A stretch of 64,000 nt of DNA from Neoarius graeffei. Lineage: Eukaryota > Chordata > Actinopteri > Siluriformes > Ariidae. The stretch is taken from the NCBI RefSeq assembly GCF_027579695.1, contig NC_083577.1, positions 57,735,783 through 57,799,782 of the forward strand, read 5' to 3'. Shown piece by piece: positions 1 through 11,587 of the stretch (position 1 is the first letter of the stretch; every line of letters begins with the position of its first letter). Below the pieces are notes generated by a model. The model was not told the DNA's origin and made no database searches. It saw nothing but the letters and a program-made list of their open reading frames with translations. The position numbers were made by a program, and so were the translations under genes.

Positions 1-611
1 TGGAACAATGAATTCTGAATTATACCAGCGAATTCTAAAGGAAAATGTCAGGACATCTGTCCATGAACTGAATCTCAAAAGAAGGTGGGTCATGCAGCAA
101 GACAACGACCCTAAGCACACAAGTCATTCTACCAAAGAATGGTTAAAGAAGAACAAAGTTAATGTTTTGGAATGGCCAAGTCAAAGTCCTGACCTTAATC
201 CAATGGAAATGTTGTGGAAGGACCTGAAGCGAGCAGTTCATGTGAGGAAACCCACCAACATTCCAGAGTTGAAGCTGTTCTCTCTGGAGGAATGGGCTAA
301 CATTCCCCCAAGCTGGTGTGCAGGACTGAACAACAGTTACCGGAAACGTTTAGTTGCGGTTATTGCTGCACAAGGGGGTCACACCAGATACTGAAAGCAA
401 AGGTTCACATACTTTTGCCACTCATAGATATGTAATATTGGATCATTTTCCTCAATAAATAAATGACCAAGTATAATATTTTTGTCTCATTTGTGTAACT
501 AGGTTCTCTTTATCTACTTTTAGGACTTGTGTGAAAATCTGATGTTTTAGGCCATATTTATGCAGAAATATAGAAAATTCTAAAGGGTTCACAAACTTTC
601 AAGCACCACTG
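1..611 (+). mobile_element. Tc1-like transposon, family A, copy 1 (5' end outside the window)
   Basis: The right end carries the terminal repeat of this family (reverse complement of CAGTGGTGCTTGAAAGTTTG) followed by TA, the Tc1/mariner target dinucleotide. The window opens inside the transposase gene. Three other copies are at 6223-7829, 9378-11799 and, inverted, 31838-33440. Confidence 0.9.
2..394 (+). CDS. Tc1-like transposase, C-terminal part
   Basis: The reading frame is open from the window edge to the stop and covers the last third of a roughly 340-residue Tc1 transposase. The second catalytic Asp is visible in QQDNDPKHTS, and the third acidic region in SPDLNPMEMLWKDLK, typical of the DDE/D family that cuts and pastes at TA sites. 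At the codon where copies at 7244 and on the minus strand near 32420 carry TGA, this copy has CGA (Arg), so this part is intact. Whether the whole gene is intact cannot be judged because its N-terminal part lies outside the window. Confidence 0.85.
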   Translation, partial: GTMNSELYQRILKENVRTSVHELNLKRRWVMQQDNDPKHTSHSTKEWLKKNKVNVLEWPSQSPDLNPMEMLWKDLKRAVHVRKPTNIPELKLFSLEEWANIPPSWCAGLNNSYRKRLVAVIAAQGGHTRY

Positions 612-703
612 TAAGCTTCAATAGTAAGTACTTAAAATGCCTACCTAACATTTGATTTGTGGCAATATATAGCCTAATAAACACTGAAAATAAAATCTAA
701 TTT

Positions 704-1055
704 CCTTCCATCCATTATCTGTAGCCGCTTATCCTGTGCAGGGTTGCGGGCAAGCTGGAGCCTATCCCAGCTGACTACAGGCAAGAGGCGGGGTACACCC
801 TGGACAAGTCGACAGGTCATCGCAGGGCTGACACAGAGACTATTCACACTCGCGGTCAATTTAGTGCCACCAATTAACCTAACTTGCATGTCTTTGGACT
901 GTGGGGGAAACCGGAGCACCCGGAGGAAACCCACACAGGCATGGGGAGAACATACAAACTCCGCACAGAAAGGCCCCCCGTTGGCCACTGGGCTTGAACC
1001 CAGAACCTTTTTGCTGTGAGGCGGCAGTGCTAACCACTACACCACCGTGCCACCC
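704..1055 (-). repeat. tRNA-like SINE, older diverged copy (1)
   Basis: The minus strand reads from a tRNA-like head (GGTGGCACGGTGGTGTAGTGG) to the tail TAATGGATGG. It is bounded by an imperfect 12-bp direct repeat, AAAATCTAATTT at 692-703 and AAAATCTTATTT at 1056-1067. The tail differs from the GAGAT tail of the younger copies. Confidence 0.85.
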
Positions 1056-2360
1056 AAAATCTTATTTGCGGTTGTTTATTAGCCTATTGCTAAAGAAAAG
1101 TTAACTTGCTAGATAATGTGAGATTTTTGTGTCTTGTGTGGTAACAGTTGTGATCCCAAGTAACCTCTCATTTGAAGCTGCAAATCCTGAGTTTCCTTGG
1201 TTATTTGACGGATATACAAAAATTCTTCAGCATCAGCAGCTCTGTGTAAGCCCGGTCTGGTGAGAAAACATTTCCAGTTCAATCTCGTATACAGAATTTA
1301 ATGATTCGTGCTTGTTTCAGATTATCAGAGTTTTAATTGTTTTAATGCTTAATGCCAGCAAGTGCTGAGAGAGAGAGAGAGAGAGAGAGGAAAGGGAGAC
1401 CAGCAGCAGGCTAAAAGGAGCAGGTTTGATGGAGGTTAATAGTTTTTTTTTTTTTTTTTTAAATGGGTTCTACTGTAGCTTTCAGTTGAGACTTTTTTGG
1501 GGTCATTTTATGAAGGGATGTTGCAGATTTATGCTGATAAGTAAATGTCTGTTTTGTTGCCCCTTGTAAGTTACACTTATTCTGATTTGAACCAACTAAA
1601 ACTGAACAAATCTGTTGTCTGTGTAAATGAGTAACATTCTTAGGACAAATGACTTTAATAAAGGAGAGATTCTAAGTCACAAAGCCATTGCTCTGTAACT
1701 GTTGTAAACTGATGGATAACACTTTATATTCGTAGATCTGTGCTAAAAAGAAATTGTGATGACATCTACTACAGGGCCTTATGTGCTTTACTGTAAAAGT
1801 AATGACAGACATTGAGGTTGAGGTTTTTTTTTTTTTTTTTTTTACCCGTAAGGGGGATGCATGCCCTTGTGCCCCCTCACCCAGTCATGCTGATGGCTCA
1901 TCCCCCCTCCCCAACACAAATGTCAAGTGATGTACCTGCTGAGGAATATAATGGCTTTCTATGCAGAGTTCATTGAGGCTCAGTAGATTAAATGTATCAC
2001 TGGTTTGTCAGAACACTATTAATAAAACAACAAAACACAAGTATTGAAGCATAAAAAGTACCTGTCTGAATCACAAGATTGCAAATGTCAAGTTGAATTT
2101 TGAAAAGGGGTTGTATGCCAACACTACATTTGAGGGTACTTGTTTCTGAAAAGAATTATTCGGCACTTCTCTTGCTAATTTTATCCAGTGGCACTACACA
2201 TTCATGGTACAAATAGATGTTGAAAAGGGCTTTTTTTAAAAAACAATATAAAACGTTAAATATATAATGTTTGGGGTTTGTTTATACAAGTCATAATGGA
2301 TTTATTGTATGTTTAACACGCGTTAATGAATAATGATGATTTTTTTTTTCTGCTTCAAAG
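1056..2360. other. gtf2f2 intron or upstream sequence with simple repeats
   Basis: No gene is visible. It holds a GA run at about 1368-1390, T tracts near 1441-1460 and 1827-1843, and AT-rich unique sequence. It precedes the first + strand gtf2f2 exon and is probably intron. Confidence 0.5.
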
Positions 2361-5300
2361 ACCAGATTACACTTGAAGGCATGGTGGTACAACGTGCTGA
2401 ATGCAGGCCTGCAGTCAATGAGAGTTACATGAAGTTAAAGAAGTGAGGATATCCAGTGGTGTTTAGACAACTAGTATTCAGTCTTCAAACCTGCAAAGTT
2501 TAAATTGGTAGTAACTTAAGCATATTGTTTGCAGGCTACAGATTAAGGAATCGATGAAGCCACTCCGGTTGTCCCAGCAGCTGGAGAAAGCAATTACCAC
2601 CAATTACAAACCTGTGTCTAACCACACCTATAATGTAGGTGTGCTTCTGTAGTTTTGTCTTTGTGTTTATCTGTGTTTTGCACGTACTTACATGGGTTCT
2701 CTACTTACAGGTGGAATATGAGAAGAAAAAGAAAGAGGAAGGAAAGAGAGCCAGGGCTGACAAGCAGAAAGTTCTGGAAATGCTCTTCTCTGCTTTCGAG
2801 AAACACCAGTATTACAACATTAAGGACTTGGTGGAGATCACTAAGCAACCTGTGGTGAGTCACAATGTTCTTGAGTCAGCCAGACTCATGTGGCCCAACC
2901 AATATGTTCAAAAATAATGATTATATACTTGGTGTCAGACTCCAGTATTCAGTCAGTCAATGTAATATTCTACTTTTTATGCTGCAACTAAATACAAATT
3001 AAATGTAATGCAGGAGAAATTAAGCTCCCTCCAGGACATAAATTTGACAGTGTAATGGGATTGAATCCTTACATAATTTCCGAAAGACTTCATCACAGAA
3101 GAGATGAAAGAGAAAGAATCATTTGTAATGTAAGCAGTCGATGATGAGCTGTGTACATGCATATTCTGTATCAATAGATTTACACCCCACAGGCTTGTAC
3201 CTCTGTGCCTTGCAAACCCCACAGCTCTGTAAATGGATGTGAGCCAGTGGTTGGTGCAGGGAGTTTAAAAATGTGTCTTAAAATAGTTCTGGGTTTTGTA
3301 ATGCAGAGCAGGGATTTAATTGGTTTCTGAACATGACCTCTGGATAAGATGCTTGTTTTGATTTTATGCATGAGAGGTCCAAATTTCCGAATCCAATTTA
3401 CCCTTCCTGTGCTGGTTTAATGCGCATAATTGGTTTTATTTTGTTTGTAGCTCAGTATTAAAGCACAGTAACTTGCGAGTGCTGTATTTTGAAGGATCAC
3501 AATGATATCTAAAGCTTTAACAGTAGAATCCAATACAATCATTTATTCATCTTCAGTGACTGCTTTATTCTGGTCAGGGCTGAGGTGGATCTGGAGAATG
3601 TTGGGAGTACACCCTGGATGCGATGGCAGTCTATCACAAGGCTCATCTCATTCATCTCATTATCTCTAGCCGCTTTATCCTTCTACAGGGTCGCAGGCAA
3701 GCTGGAGCCTATCCCAGCTGACTATGGGCGAAAGGCGGGGTACACCCTGGACAAGTCGCCAGGTCATCACAGGGCTGACACATAGACACAGACAACCATT
3801 CACATTCACACCTACGGTCAATTTAGAGTCACCAGTTAACCTAACCTGCATGTCTTTGGACTGTGGGGGAAACCGGAGCACCCGGAGGAAACCCACGCGG
3901 ACACGGGGAGAACATGCAAACTCCGCACAGAAAGGCCCTCGCCGGCCATGGGGCTCGAACCCAGGACCTTCTTGCTGTGAGGCGACAGCGCTAACCACTA
4001 CACTACTGTGCCGCCCTATCACAAGGCTGATGCATACATTTCTAAAATACTGAAGCACTAATTTAATTGGAATCCTAATCCACCACTCTAGGCTTTACTG
4101 CTCCTGAGCTACTGAGCACCTTGTAGATGTTCAGAATGTTGTAATATCAATTCATATTAGTATTTGTAACAAATATGGCTTGATATTAAAAGGCACTGAG
4201 AGAGTTGCTCTGGATCCTTGTATTATAATGCAGTGCGCCATGATTAGAGCACAGTTTCTCCTCAGGTTGGCTTTGTACTGCTCTTTGATTGCATTATCAT
4301 TTGTTAAGGGTTCTTGCCGTTCTCAAGTATAACCACCACATGAATACTGTCTAGGTTTCTCCCTACTTGAGATGGAAATGTCATGAACTTGGATGACTCG
4401 TATCAATAATACTGAATTATGAAACTAATCAGGAGCATAGAAACTTTTAAAGCCTATGGTCGTCAAAACCATGCTAACTACTGACCCCCAGTGGACACTG
4501 TTTGTAATTACAGCAAATTGCTGTAAATAAAATTTAAGTGTATAGTAGTATACATAAGAATATTCCTTGATATTGTCTCAAAGCGTGTGTTCACTGCTTC
4601 AGATGGGTTAAATGTAGAGGATGAATTTCACTGTGCTTGAGTGTGCATGTGATAATAAAGGACTCAATACTTCTTCTTAACCAATCCCACCCACTCCCTG
4701 TTATTTTAGATTATTTAACAAATCGGCAATTTAATCTACACTGACCCAAACCAGGATAAAACATTTGCTGAAGATGGACCGAGCAGCCCATTGCATTTGA
4801 CATGCTCCCATGTCAAAGTGGTATTGCTTTGTCTCATGAGGTTCATATCTGACCACCTACTCCTGCAACCTCTTTTCTTGTGTCCTGTGAGATTGCAGTC
4901 TTGACCTACACTTCTAGTTCAAGAAACCGTTAAATAAACAGCATAAGAGCCATACAGAATCACATTCATAAAATATGCTTATGATTTGAAATAATGACAT
5001 TTCTGGAGGATTTTGGGAACATTATGGATGCATAACTGTATCATATACATGTTTTATCAAACAATTGCATGCACAATGGAAAGTTATTCTTTTGCAGGGA
5101 GCGTTGCTGAAACTCCTTTCATTTATTGTTACAGAAGCAATTTTTAACAATAATGGAAAAAAAACCCCACACTGCAGTAGTCACCGGTCATATTAATGGT
5201 GTTCATGTAAAAATTTGTTGCTGTGGTGACCGAATGACATCGAGCTCCAGATATCACCTGTTCTTGGGGGCTTGAATGAACAGTTGTTGCCAGCTGGAAG

Positions 5301-5600
5301 CCAGCTATTTTGAAACCAGTCACTCTATCAGGGAGCAAAGCTTTATAGATCCTGAAGAAGGATCATCGTGAGCATTTTTAAACCAGCTGCTTGATTATAG
5401 CACCATTTTTATGGATAAACACATGACTCCTGATTGCTAACCAGGTCAAACATTCCTAGATTTACCTGAAAGAAATTCTGCGTGAGATTGCAGTTTACAA
5501 TCCTAGAGGGCCTCACAAAAGCACCTGGGAGCTGAAACCAGAATATCGCCACTACCAAGAAGGTGAAAATGAAGAAGAGGAAGAAGAAAAAATGGTTTAA
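2361..5600 (+). CDS. gtf2f2: General transcription factor IIF subunit 2 (TFIIF beta, RAP30), C-terminal exons
   Basis: TFIIF beta binds RNA polymerase II with the alpha subunit, brings it to the preinitiation complex and acts in the nucleus. Four exons are visible: 2361-2442, 2535-2634, 2711-2854 and 5460-5600. Every border has AG acceptors and GT donors, and the phases join correctly (1, 0 after the 100-base exon, 0). The product includes LEGMVVQRAECRP, KPLRLSQQLEKAITTNYKPV, ADKQKVLEMLFSAFEKHQYY and TWELKPEYRHYQ, conserved in the dimerisation region, linker and C-terminal winged helix of vertebrate GTF2F2. The protein ends in an acidic tail at the TAA of 5598-5600. No break is seen in these exons. 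The last intron (2855-5459) holds a SINE. The 5' exons are not on this strand inside the window; matching exons occur inverted at 8947-12235. Confidence 0.93.
3530..3643 (+). repeat. Diverged fish repeat fragment hosting a SINE
   Basis: The stretch around GGTGGATCTGGAGAATG and GTACACCCTGGATG looks like a diverged copy of a widespread fish interspersed repeat. The SINE of 3644-4016 was inserted into it, duplicating TATCACAAGGCT. A similar fragment lies at about 23485-23555. Confidence 0.4.
3644..4016 (-). repeat. tRNA-like SINE, full length (2)
   Basis: The minus strand shows a head with A-box-like and B-box-like (GGTTCGAGCCC) sequences, and a GAGATGAG tail. A perfect 12-bp target duplication TATCACAAGGCT flanks it at 3632-3643 and 4017-4028. 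It sits in the last intron of gtf2f2. Confidence 0.92.
4029..5459. other. gtf2f2 last intron, unique part
   Basis: I see no gene, RNA or recognisable repeat here. The intron ends in the acceptor ATTCCTAG at 5459. A 64-residue minus-strand reading frame at 5144-5338 resembles nothing known to me. Confidence 0.5.
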
Positions 5601-5742
5601 CGTTTACCATGACCATAGCTGCACTTGTACACTAAGGTGACATTTTTGTTTATTTTGTTTGCTTTTTGTCAGTTTTGTTTGGGCAATAGATGCCATTTAG
5701 AATAATTTTGTGTGAAATGGGATAGTTCTGAACAGAAATGGA

Positions 5743-5748
5743 AATAAA
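5743..5748 (+). promoter_or_regulatory. Poly(A) signal of gtf2f2
   Basis: AATAAA lies 143 bases after the gtf2f2 stop codon and is followed by a T-rich stretch, which fits a short 3' UTR. Confidence 0.7.
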
Positions 5749-6222
5749 ATGTACTGCTGGGATTAATAACTTTTTTGTTTTTCGTGCACTACTGTTAAAC
5801 ATACCAGGACATTTACTCAACACATGGATTATGTTTAAATTTAAGTGTAATTAGCGCATTTAAAAAAACAAAACCCACAAGATACTGTTCATTTTCAACT
5901 AAAGGTGCGACACAAACCCAAAGTCTGGTGTAAGATGTGCAAGATTTGGAGGATTATTTTGTATCTCAAGCTTCTAAATATGTTCAGGTACATCACACTG
6001 TAACACTGTAAATGAAGAGAAATATTCTTCAGCTTTTGGATGCATTTCAAGGACACCTATTCTGAGTTTCAGACAACTTGCATGCATGCCTTAAAGGAAA
6101 ACTCCACAATGAAACAGTAAATATGATTACCTTATTATATTACAGATATTTGCGATATGAAATGCGTGTACAGATTCTAGTGCTAATCTGTTGGTGGATG
6201 CAGGACATTGCTAGTGCAGATA

Positions 6223-7829
6223 CAGTGGTGCTTGAAAGTTTGTGAACCCTTTAGAATTTTCTACATTTTAGCATAAATATGACCTAAAACAACATCAGAT
6301 TTTCACACAAGTCCTAAAAGTAGATAAAGAGAACCCAGTTAAACAAAGGAGACAAAAATATTATACTTGGTCATTTATTTATTGAGGAAAATGATGATAC
6401 AATATTACATATCTGTGAGTGGCAAAAGTATGTGAACCTCTAGGATTAGCAGTTAATTTGAAGGTGAAATTAGAGTCAGGTGTTTTCAATCAATGGGATG
6501 ACAATCAGGTGTGAGTGGGCACCCTGTTTTATTTAAAGAACCAAGATCAATCAAAGTCTGATCTTCACAACACATGTTTGTGGAAGCGCATCATGGCACG
6601 AACAAAGGATATTTCTGAGGACCTCAGAAAAAGCGTTGTTGATGCTCATCAGGCTGGAAAAGATTACAAAACCATCTCTAAAGAGTTTGGACTCCACCAA
6701 TCCACAGTCAGACAGATTGTGTACAAATGGAGGAAATTCAAGACCATTGTTACCCTCTCCAGGAGTGGTCGACCAACAAAGATCACTCCAAGAGCAAGGC
6801 GTGTAATAGTCAGCAAGGTCACAAAGGACTCCAGGATAACTTCTAAGCAACTGAAGGCCTCTCTCACATTGGCTAATGTTCATGAGTCCACCATCAGGAG
6901 AACACTGAACAACAATGGTGTGCATGGCAGAGTTGCAAGGAGAAAGCCACTGCTCTCCAAAAAGAACATTGCTGCTCATCTGCAGTTTGCTAAAGATCAC
7001 GTGGACAAGCCAGAAGGCTGTTGGGAAAATGTTTTGTGGACGGATAAGACTAAAATAGGACTTTTTGGTTTAAATGAGAAGTGTTATGTTTGGAGAAAGG
7101 AAAACACTGCATTCCAGTATACAAACCTTATCCTATCTGTGAAACATGGTGGTGGTAGTATCATGGTTTGGGCCTGTTTTGCTGCATCTGGGCCAGGACA
7201 GCTTGCCATCATTGATGGAACAATGAATTCTGAATTATACCAGTGAATTCTAAAGGAAAATGTCAGGACATCTGTCCATGAACTGAATCTCAAGAGAAGG
7301 TGGGTCATGCAGCAAGACAACGACCCTAAGCACACAAGTCGTTCTACCAAAGAATGGTTAAAGAAGAATAAAGTTAATGTTTTGGAATGGCCAAGTCAAA
7401 GTCCTGACCTTAATCCAATCGAAATGTTGTGGAAGGACCTGAAGCGAGCAGTTCATGTGAGGAAACCCACCAACATCCCAGAGTTGAAGGTGTTCTGTAC
7501 GGAGGAATGGGCTAAAATTCCTCGAAGCCGGTGTGCAGGACTGATCACCAGTTACCAGAAACGTTTAGTTGTAGTTATTGCTGCACAAGGGGGTCACACC
7601 AGATACTGAAAGCAAAGGTTCACATACTTTTGCCACTCACAAATATGTAATATTGGATCATTTTCCTCAATAAATAAATGACCAAGTATAATATTTTTGT
7701 CTCATTTGTTTAACTGGGTTCTGTTTATCTACTTTTAGGACTTGTGTGAAAATCTGATGATGTTTTAGGTCATATTTATGCAGAAATATAGAAAATTCTA
7801 AAGGGTTAACAAACTTTCAAGCACCACTG
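6223..7829 (+). mobile_element. Tc1-like transposon, family A, copy 2 (complete ends)
   Basis: The element is 1607 bases long with terminal repeats beginning CAGTGGTGCTTGAAAGTTTG and is flanked by TA on both sides (6221-6222, 7830-7831). It encodes a transposase gene with one nonsense codon. Confidence 0.95.
6593..7609 (+). pseudogene. Tc1-like transposase with one in-frame stop
   Basis: Translation from MARTKDISEDLRK gives the Tc1 layout: N-terminal paired-type helix-turn-helix (about residues 1-110), a DDE catalytic domain starting near NVLWTDKTKI, the second Asp in QQDNDPKH and the last acidic residue in SPDLNPIEMLWKDL. Length without the stop would be 338 residues, normal for the family. 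Codon TGA at 7244-7246 replaces CGA (Arg) seen in copies at 1-611 and 9378-11799, a likely CpG transition. The inverted copy at 31838-33440 shares the same stop. I preferred the start at 6593 over 6515 because it matches the usual transposase N-terminus. The copy cannot make full-length protein. Confidence 0.9.
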
Positions 7830-7907
7830 TATGTTTAACAGGTGAAAAAATTTCAGGGAACTCAAACAGAAGTGATCATTACCTTTCACTGTTGGCTCCT
7901 TTTCTCA

Positions 7908-8276
7908 TTCTCACCTCATTATCTCTAGCCGCTTTATCCTGTTCTACAGGGTCGCAGGCAAGCTGGAGCCTATCCCAGCTGACTACGGGCGAAAGGCGGG
8001 GTACACCCTGGACAAGTCGCCAGGTCATCACAGGGCTGACACATAAACACAGACAACCATTCACACACACACCTACGGTCAATTTAGAGTCACCAGTTAA
8101 CCTAACCTGCATGTCTTTGGACTGTGGGGGAAACCGGAGCACCTGGAGGAAACCCACGCGGACACGGAGAGAACATGCAAACTCCACACAGAAAGGCCCT
8201 CGTCGGCCACGGGGCTCGAACCCGGACCTTCTTGCTGTGAGGCAACAGCGCTAACCACTACACCACCGTGCCGCCC
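7908..8276 (-). repeat. tRNA-like SINE, full length (3)
   Basis: The minus-strand copy ends at its head in GGGCGGCACGG (8276). The flanks carry a near-perfect duplication, TTGGCTCC followed by T tract and CTCA, at 7892-7907 and from 8277. Confidence 0.88.
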
Positions 8277-8946
8277 TTGGCTCCTTTTTCTCACTCACAA
8301 TTTGTTTAGCAATGTTCAGTATCATACTGATGATCGACTGATTCAACACGGAAAAACAACAAAAGCTTGACTCCAGGTTCCAGAGGACAGTGCAGCTCTA
8401 TGATTAATTTGCACAGAGTTTTGGGGGGGATGGTGGGCAACCAAAGCAGTCGACGGGATTGATGGGAATCCAATTGATTGCTTTGGTTGAAAACACAGTG
8501 GCTTTAACTGAGGACAGCAGAAGCATGGAAGTTGAATCTTTGGACCCTGATTGGTGAGCACAGTATACAGACAGAGGTGAGAGAGTTAGATAGACTAAAA
8601 GATTTAAAGTGCTGCTGCACTGATCTCTTTAGGGAACGATGAAATAAGGGCCATTTCCCACTGGCACAACTATCAACAAGTGGCTGAATGGCATTGTAGG
8701 TAATGCAGGAAACTGTTAACCAAAGAGAGAACAGACCAACATGTCCATGAAAGACGTTTAAACAAAAAATGTCAATCTTGGACCCCACTGAATATCACAC
8801 ATTAAGCATAAACATTGATCTGGAAGCCTTCCATGGTGGATCTCTCCTTTAATGGCTACCTTGCTGCACACCACTACTGTAGATTCCATTCAATTTTATT
8901 TAAGACTCCTCCTTTCCATTAGAAGTGTTTTGATGTCAAGCCTCAC
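8277..8946. other. Unannotated stretch between SINE and inverted gtf2f2 exon
   Basis: Several short reading frames occur but none resembles a known protein. If the inverted gtf2f2 exons are a real block, this is where its next exon would be expected on the minus strand, and none is visible. Confidence 0.4.
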
Positions 8947-9091
8947 CTGAGGAGTTCTCGGTAAAGATGGCCAGGGTCTGATCCTCCACAGTCTGCATGG
9001 TGAACGGATGCTCTCTGGGCGCTTGCACTGACACGGTCCTCTCCCCCAAATGTTCAACCAAACTCAGCTCTTCATTCAGATTGAATGATAC
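8947..9091 (-). pseudogene. gtf2f2: gtf2f2 N-terminal-half exon, inverted
   Basis: Read on the minus strand, 48 open codons include VSFNLNEELSLVEHLGERT and SVQAPREHPFTMQTVEDQTL, matching the TFIIF-beta dimerisation domain. The exon ends TCA-G before the donor GTGAGG. Its phase (one leftover base) fits exactly the start of the + strand exon at 2361, which begins with the last two bases of an Asp codon. It is on the opposite strand, so it cannot be spliced to that exon in the arrangement shown. The residues expected just before VSF (about six in vertebrate proteins) are not visible and the preceding acceptor does not fit the phase of the exon at 12002-12072. Confidence 0.85.
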
Positions 9092-9741
9092 CTTGAGACA
9101 CAACAAATCACACAAACTCTGCCATGTTCTGTTACAAAGTCAAATGCATTTTCCAAGACTTCTGGTGTAAATAATGGTTCAATACGCTGCTCTTATATAA
9201 TAAATCACCAGTTACATCAGGTGGCAAACTGAAATCATTCAAGTCACACTTTTTTCCTGAAGCCATATAGTTCACATCATTTAATGCAATTGTAAATATA
9301 GACAAAAAATATAGATACCAATATATCGGACATGATTAAAAATGAAATTTTTAGCTTCTAGCCACTTTATTAATTTACAGTTGTGCTTGAATGTTTGTGA
9401 TCCCTTTAGAATTTTCTATATTTCTGCATAAATCTGACCTAAAACAGCAGATTTTCACACAAGTCCTAAAAGTAGATAAAGAGAACCCAGTTAAACAAAT
9501 GAGACAAAAATATTATACTTGGTCATTTATTTATTGAGGAAAATTATCCAATATTACATATCTGTGAGTGGCAAAAGTATGTGAACCTGTAGGATTAGCA
9601 GTTAATTTGAAGGTGAAATTAGTGTCAGGTGTTTTCAATCAATGGGATGACAATCAGGTGTGAGTGGGCACCCTGTTTTATTTAAAGAACAGGGATCTAT
9701 CAAAGTCTGATCTTCACAACACATGTTTGTGGAAGTGCATC

Positions 9742-10759
9742 ATGGCACGAACAAAGGAGATTTCTGAGGACCTCAGAAAAAGCGTTGTTGATGCTCATCA
9801 GACTGGAAAAGGTTACAAAACCATCTCTAAAGAGTTTGGACTCCACCAATCCACAGTCAGACAGACTGTGTACAAATGGAGGAAATTCAAGACCATTGTT
9901 ACCCTCCCCAGGAGTGGTCGACCAACAAAGATCACTCCAAGAGCAAGGCGTGTAATAGTCGGCGAGGTCACAAAGGACCCCAGGGTAGCTTCTAAGCAAC
10001 TGAAGGCCTCTCTCACATTGGCTAATGTTCATGAGTCTACCATCAGGAGAACACTGAGCAACGACTGTATGCATGGCTGGGTTGCAAGGAGAAAGCCACT
10101 GCTCTCCAAAAAGAACATTGCTGCTCGTCTGCAGTTTGCTAAAGATCACATGGACAAGCCAGAAGGCTATTGGAAAAATGTTTTGTGGATGGATGAGACC
10201 AAAATAGAACTTTTTGGTTTAAATGAGAAGCGTTATGTTTGGAGAAAGGAAAACACTGCATTCCAGCATAAGCACTTTATCCCGTCTGTGAAACATGGTG
10301 GTGGTAGTATCCATAGTTTGGGCCTGTTTTGCTGCATCTGGGCCAGGACTGCTTGCCATCATTGATGGAACAATGAATTCTGAATGATACCAGCGAATTC
10401 TAAAGGAAAATGTCAGGACACCTGTCCATGAACTGAATCTCAAGAGAAGGTGGGTCATGCAGCAAGACAACGACCCTAAGCACACAAGTCGCTCTACCAA
10501 AGAATGGTTAAAGAAGAATAAAGTTAATGTTTTGGAATGGCCAAGTCAAAGTCCTGACCTTAATCCAATGGAAATGTTGTGGAAGGACCTGAAGCGAGCA
10601 GTTCATGTGAGGAAACCCACCAACATCCCAGAGTTGAAGGTGTTCTGTACGGAGGAATGGGCTAAAATTCCTCCAAGCCGGTGTGCAGGACTGATCAACA
10701 GTTACCGGAAAAATTTATTTGCAGTTATTGCTGCACAAGGGGGTCACACCAGATACTGA
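9742..10759 (+). pseudogene. Tc1-like transposase, frameshifted and with a stop
   Basis: This is the same transposase as at 6593-7609. An extra base near 10311 (the copy reads ATCCATAG where others read ATCATGG) shifts the frame after KHGGGSI, and TTA is changed to TGA at 10384-10386. The C-terminal part reopens at 10457-10759 with QQDNDPKHTS and SPDLNPMEMLWKDLK. Confidence 0.88.
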
Positions 10760-10775
10760 AAGCAAAGGTTCACAT

Positions 10776-11587
10776 TAGGGCTGGGAATATTAACGCGTTA
10801 ATCGCGATTAGATTAATGTAAATTGTGATCGCGAATATTTTTTTTAATCGCGATCAGAGTTTACCAGCATTTTCCGCACTTCTACCATCCACATGCAGCT
10901 CCTCTGGTTGTATTAATTAAACTCATTTTCGGTTAAACGCGCTATTTCGAGTTTGCTAGTCTTTTGTTCCTTCTACGCATCCGTAGGCAGCTCGAGCGGA
11001 AGCGTGTGGTTTCCATCGAGTCGTTGGCATTGGCATGGAAGGACACGCTGTTGTCTTCAGTTTAGTCCTCTTTTGTGATGGATAAGCAACGGTTTTCTGG
11101 ACCTCTGAATGGTTTGTTTGAATTTAAGTTATGAAGTGCTTTGTATGGTTATTTATTTTTTTATGGTGACATTTTATTTTTGAAGAAGAGAGTGGCCTGA
11201 CATTACATTGTTCATAGTCAAATCTGAAGTAGAGACAAGTGGGTCTACATGGCACTTTTTCTGATTTTTTTCTTGTGTTCATTTATTTACAATTTCTCCA
11301 AAGTAGCCAGTCATTCATTCTTAATACTTGTTTTCCTTTCTCTACACTCTTTTTGAAATAAAAAAGGCCAAAAGATAAATTCTGCTTTTGTCTCTGTCTT
11401 CATTTTATTCCAATTTAAGACACAATGGTCAGAAATACTTTGCATTGTGGGTTTAACTTTAGATTCGAACGGTCTTACTGCAAAATATCAATTTTACACA
11501 TGCAAAGTAAATCAAGATTAATCGCGATTAACTATGAAATTTCTGAGATTAGTTGCGATCAAGAAAATTAATCTTTTGACAGCCCTA
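10776..11587. mobile_element. Non-autonomous hAT element
   Basis: The 812-base element begins TAGGGCTG and ends CAGCCCTA and is flanked by a perfect 8-bp duplication GTTCACAT (10768-10775 and 11588-11595), the hallmark of hAT transposons. Palindromic TAATCGCGATTA motifs lie close to both ends (10799-10810, 11519-11530). No transposase is visible inside, so it depended on another copy for movement. It landed in an existing Tc1-like transposon and is therefore younger than it. Confidence 0.93.

Noticed and set aside
704-1055. Possible tRNA gene from the GTGGTGTAGTGGTTAG and GGTTCGA motifs
   Set aside because: The motifs belong to the SINE head; no cloverleaf of normal tRNA length with a paired acceptor stem is evident.
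3675-4058. Many 60-140-residue open frames containing GERRGTPWTSRQVITGLT or VSPVMTWRLVQGVPRLSPV (also at 7879, 12656, 14219, 21224, 43282, 53842)
   Set aside because: They are the two strands of the SINE, recur only with it, and have no independent coding support.
6551-7000. 149-residue minus-strand frame, repeated at 9700-10149 and 32660-33115
   Set aside because: It is antisense to the Tc1-like transposase and is kept open only by the shared transposon sequence.
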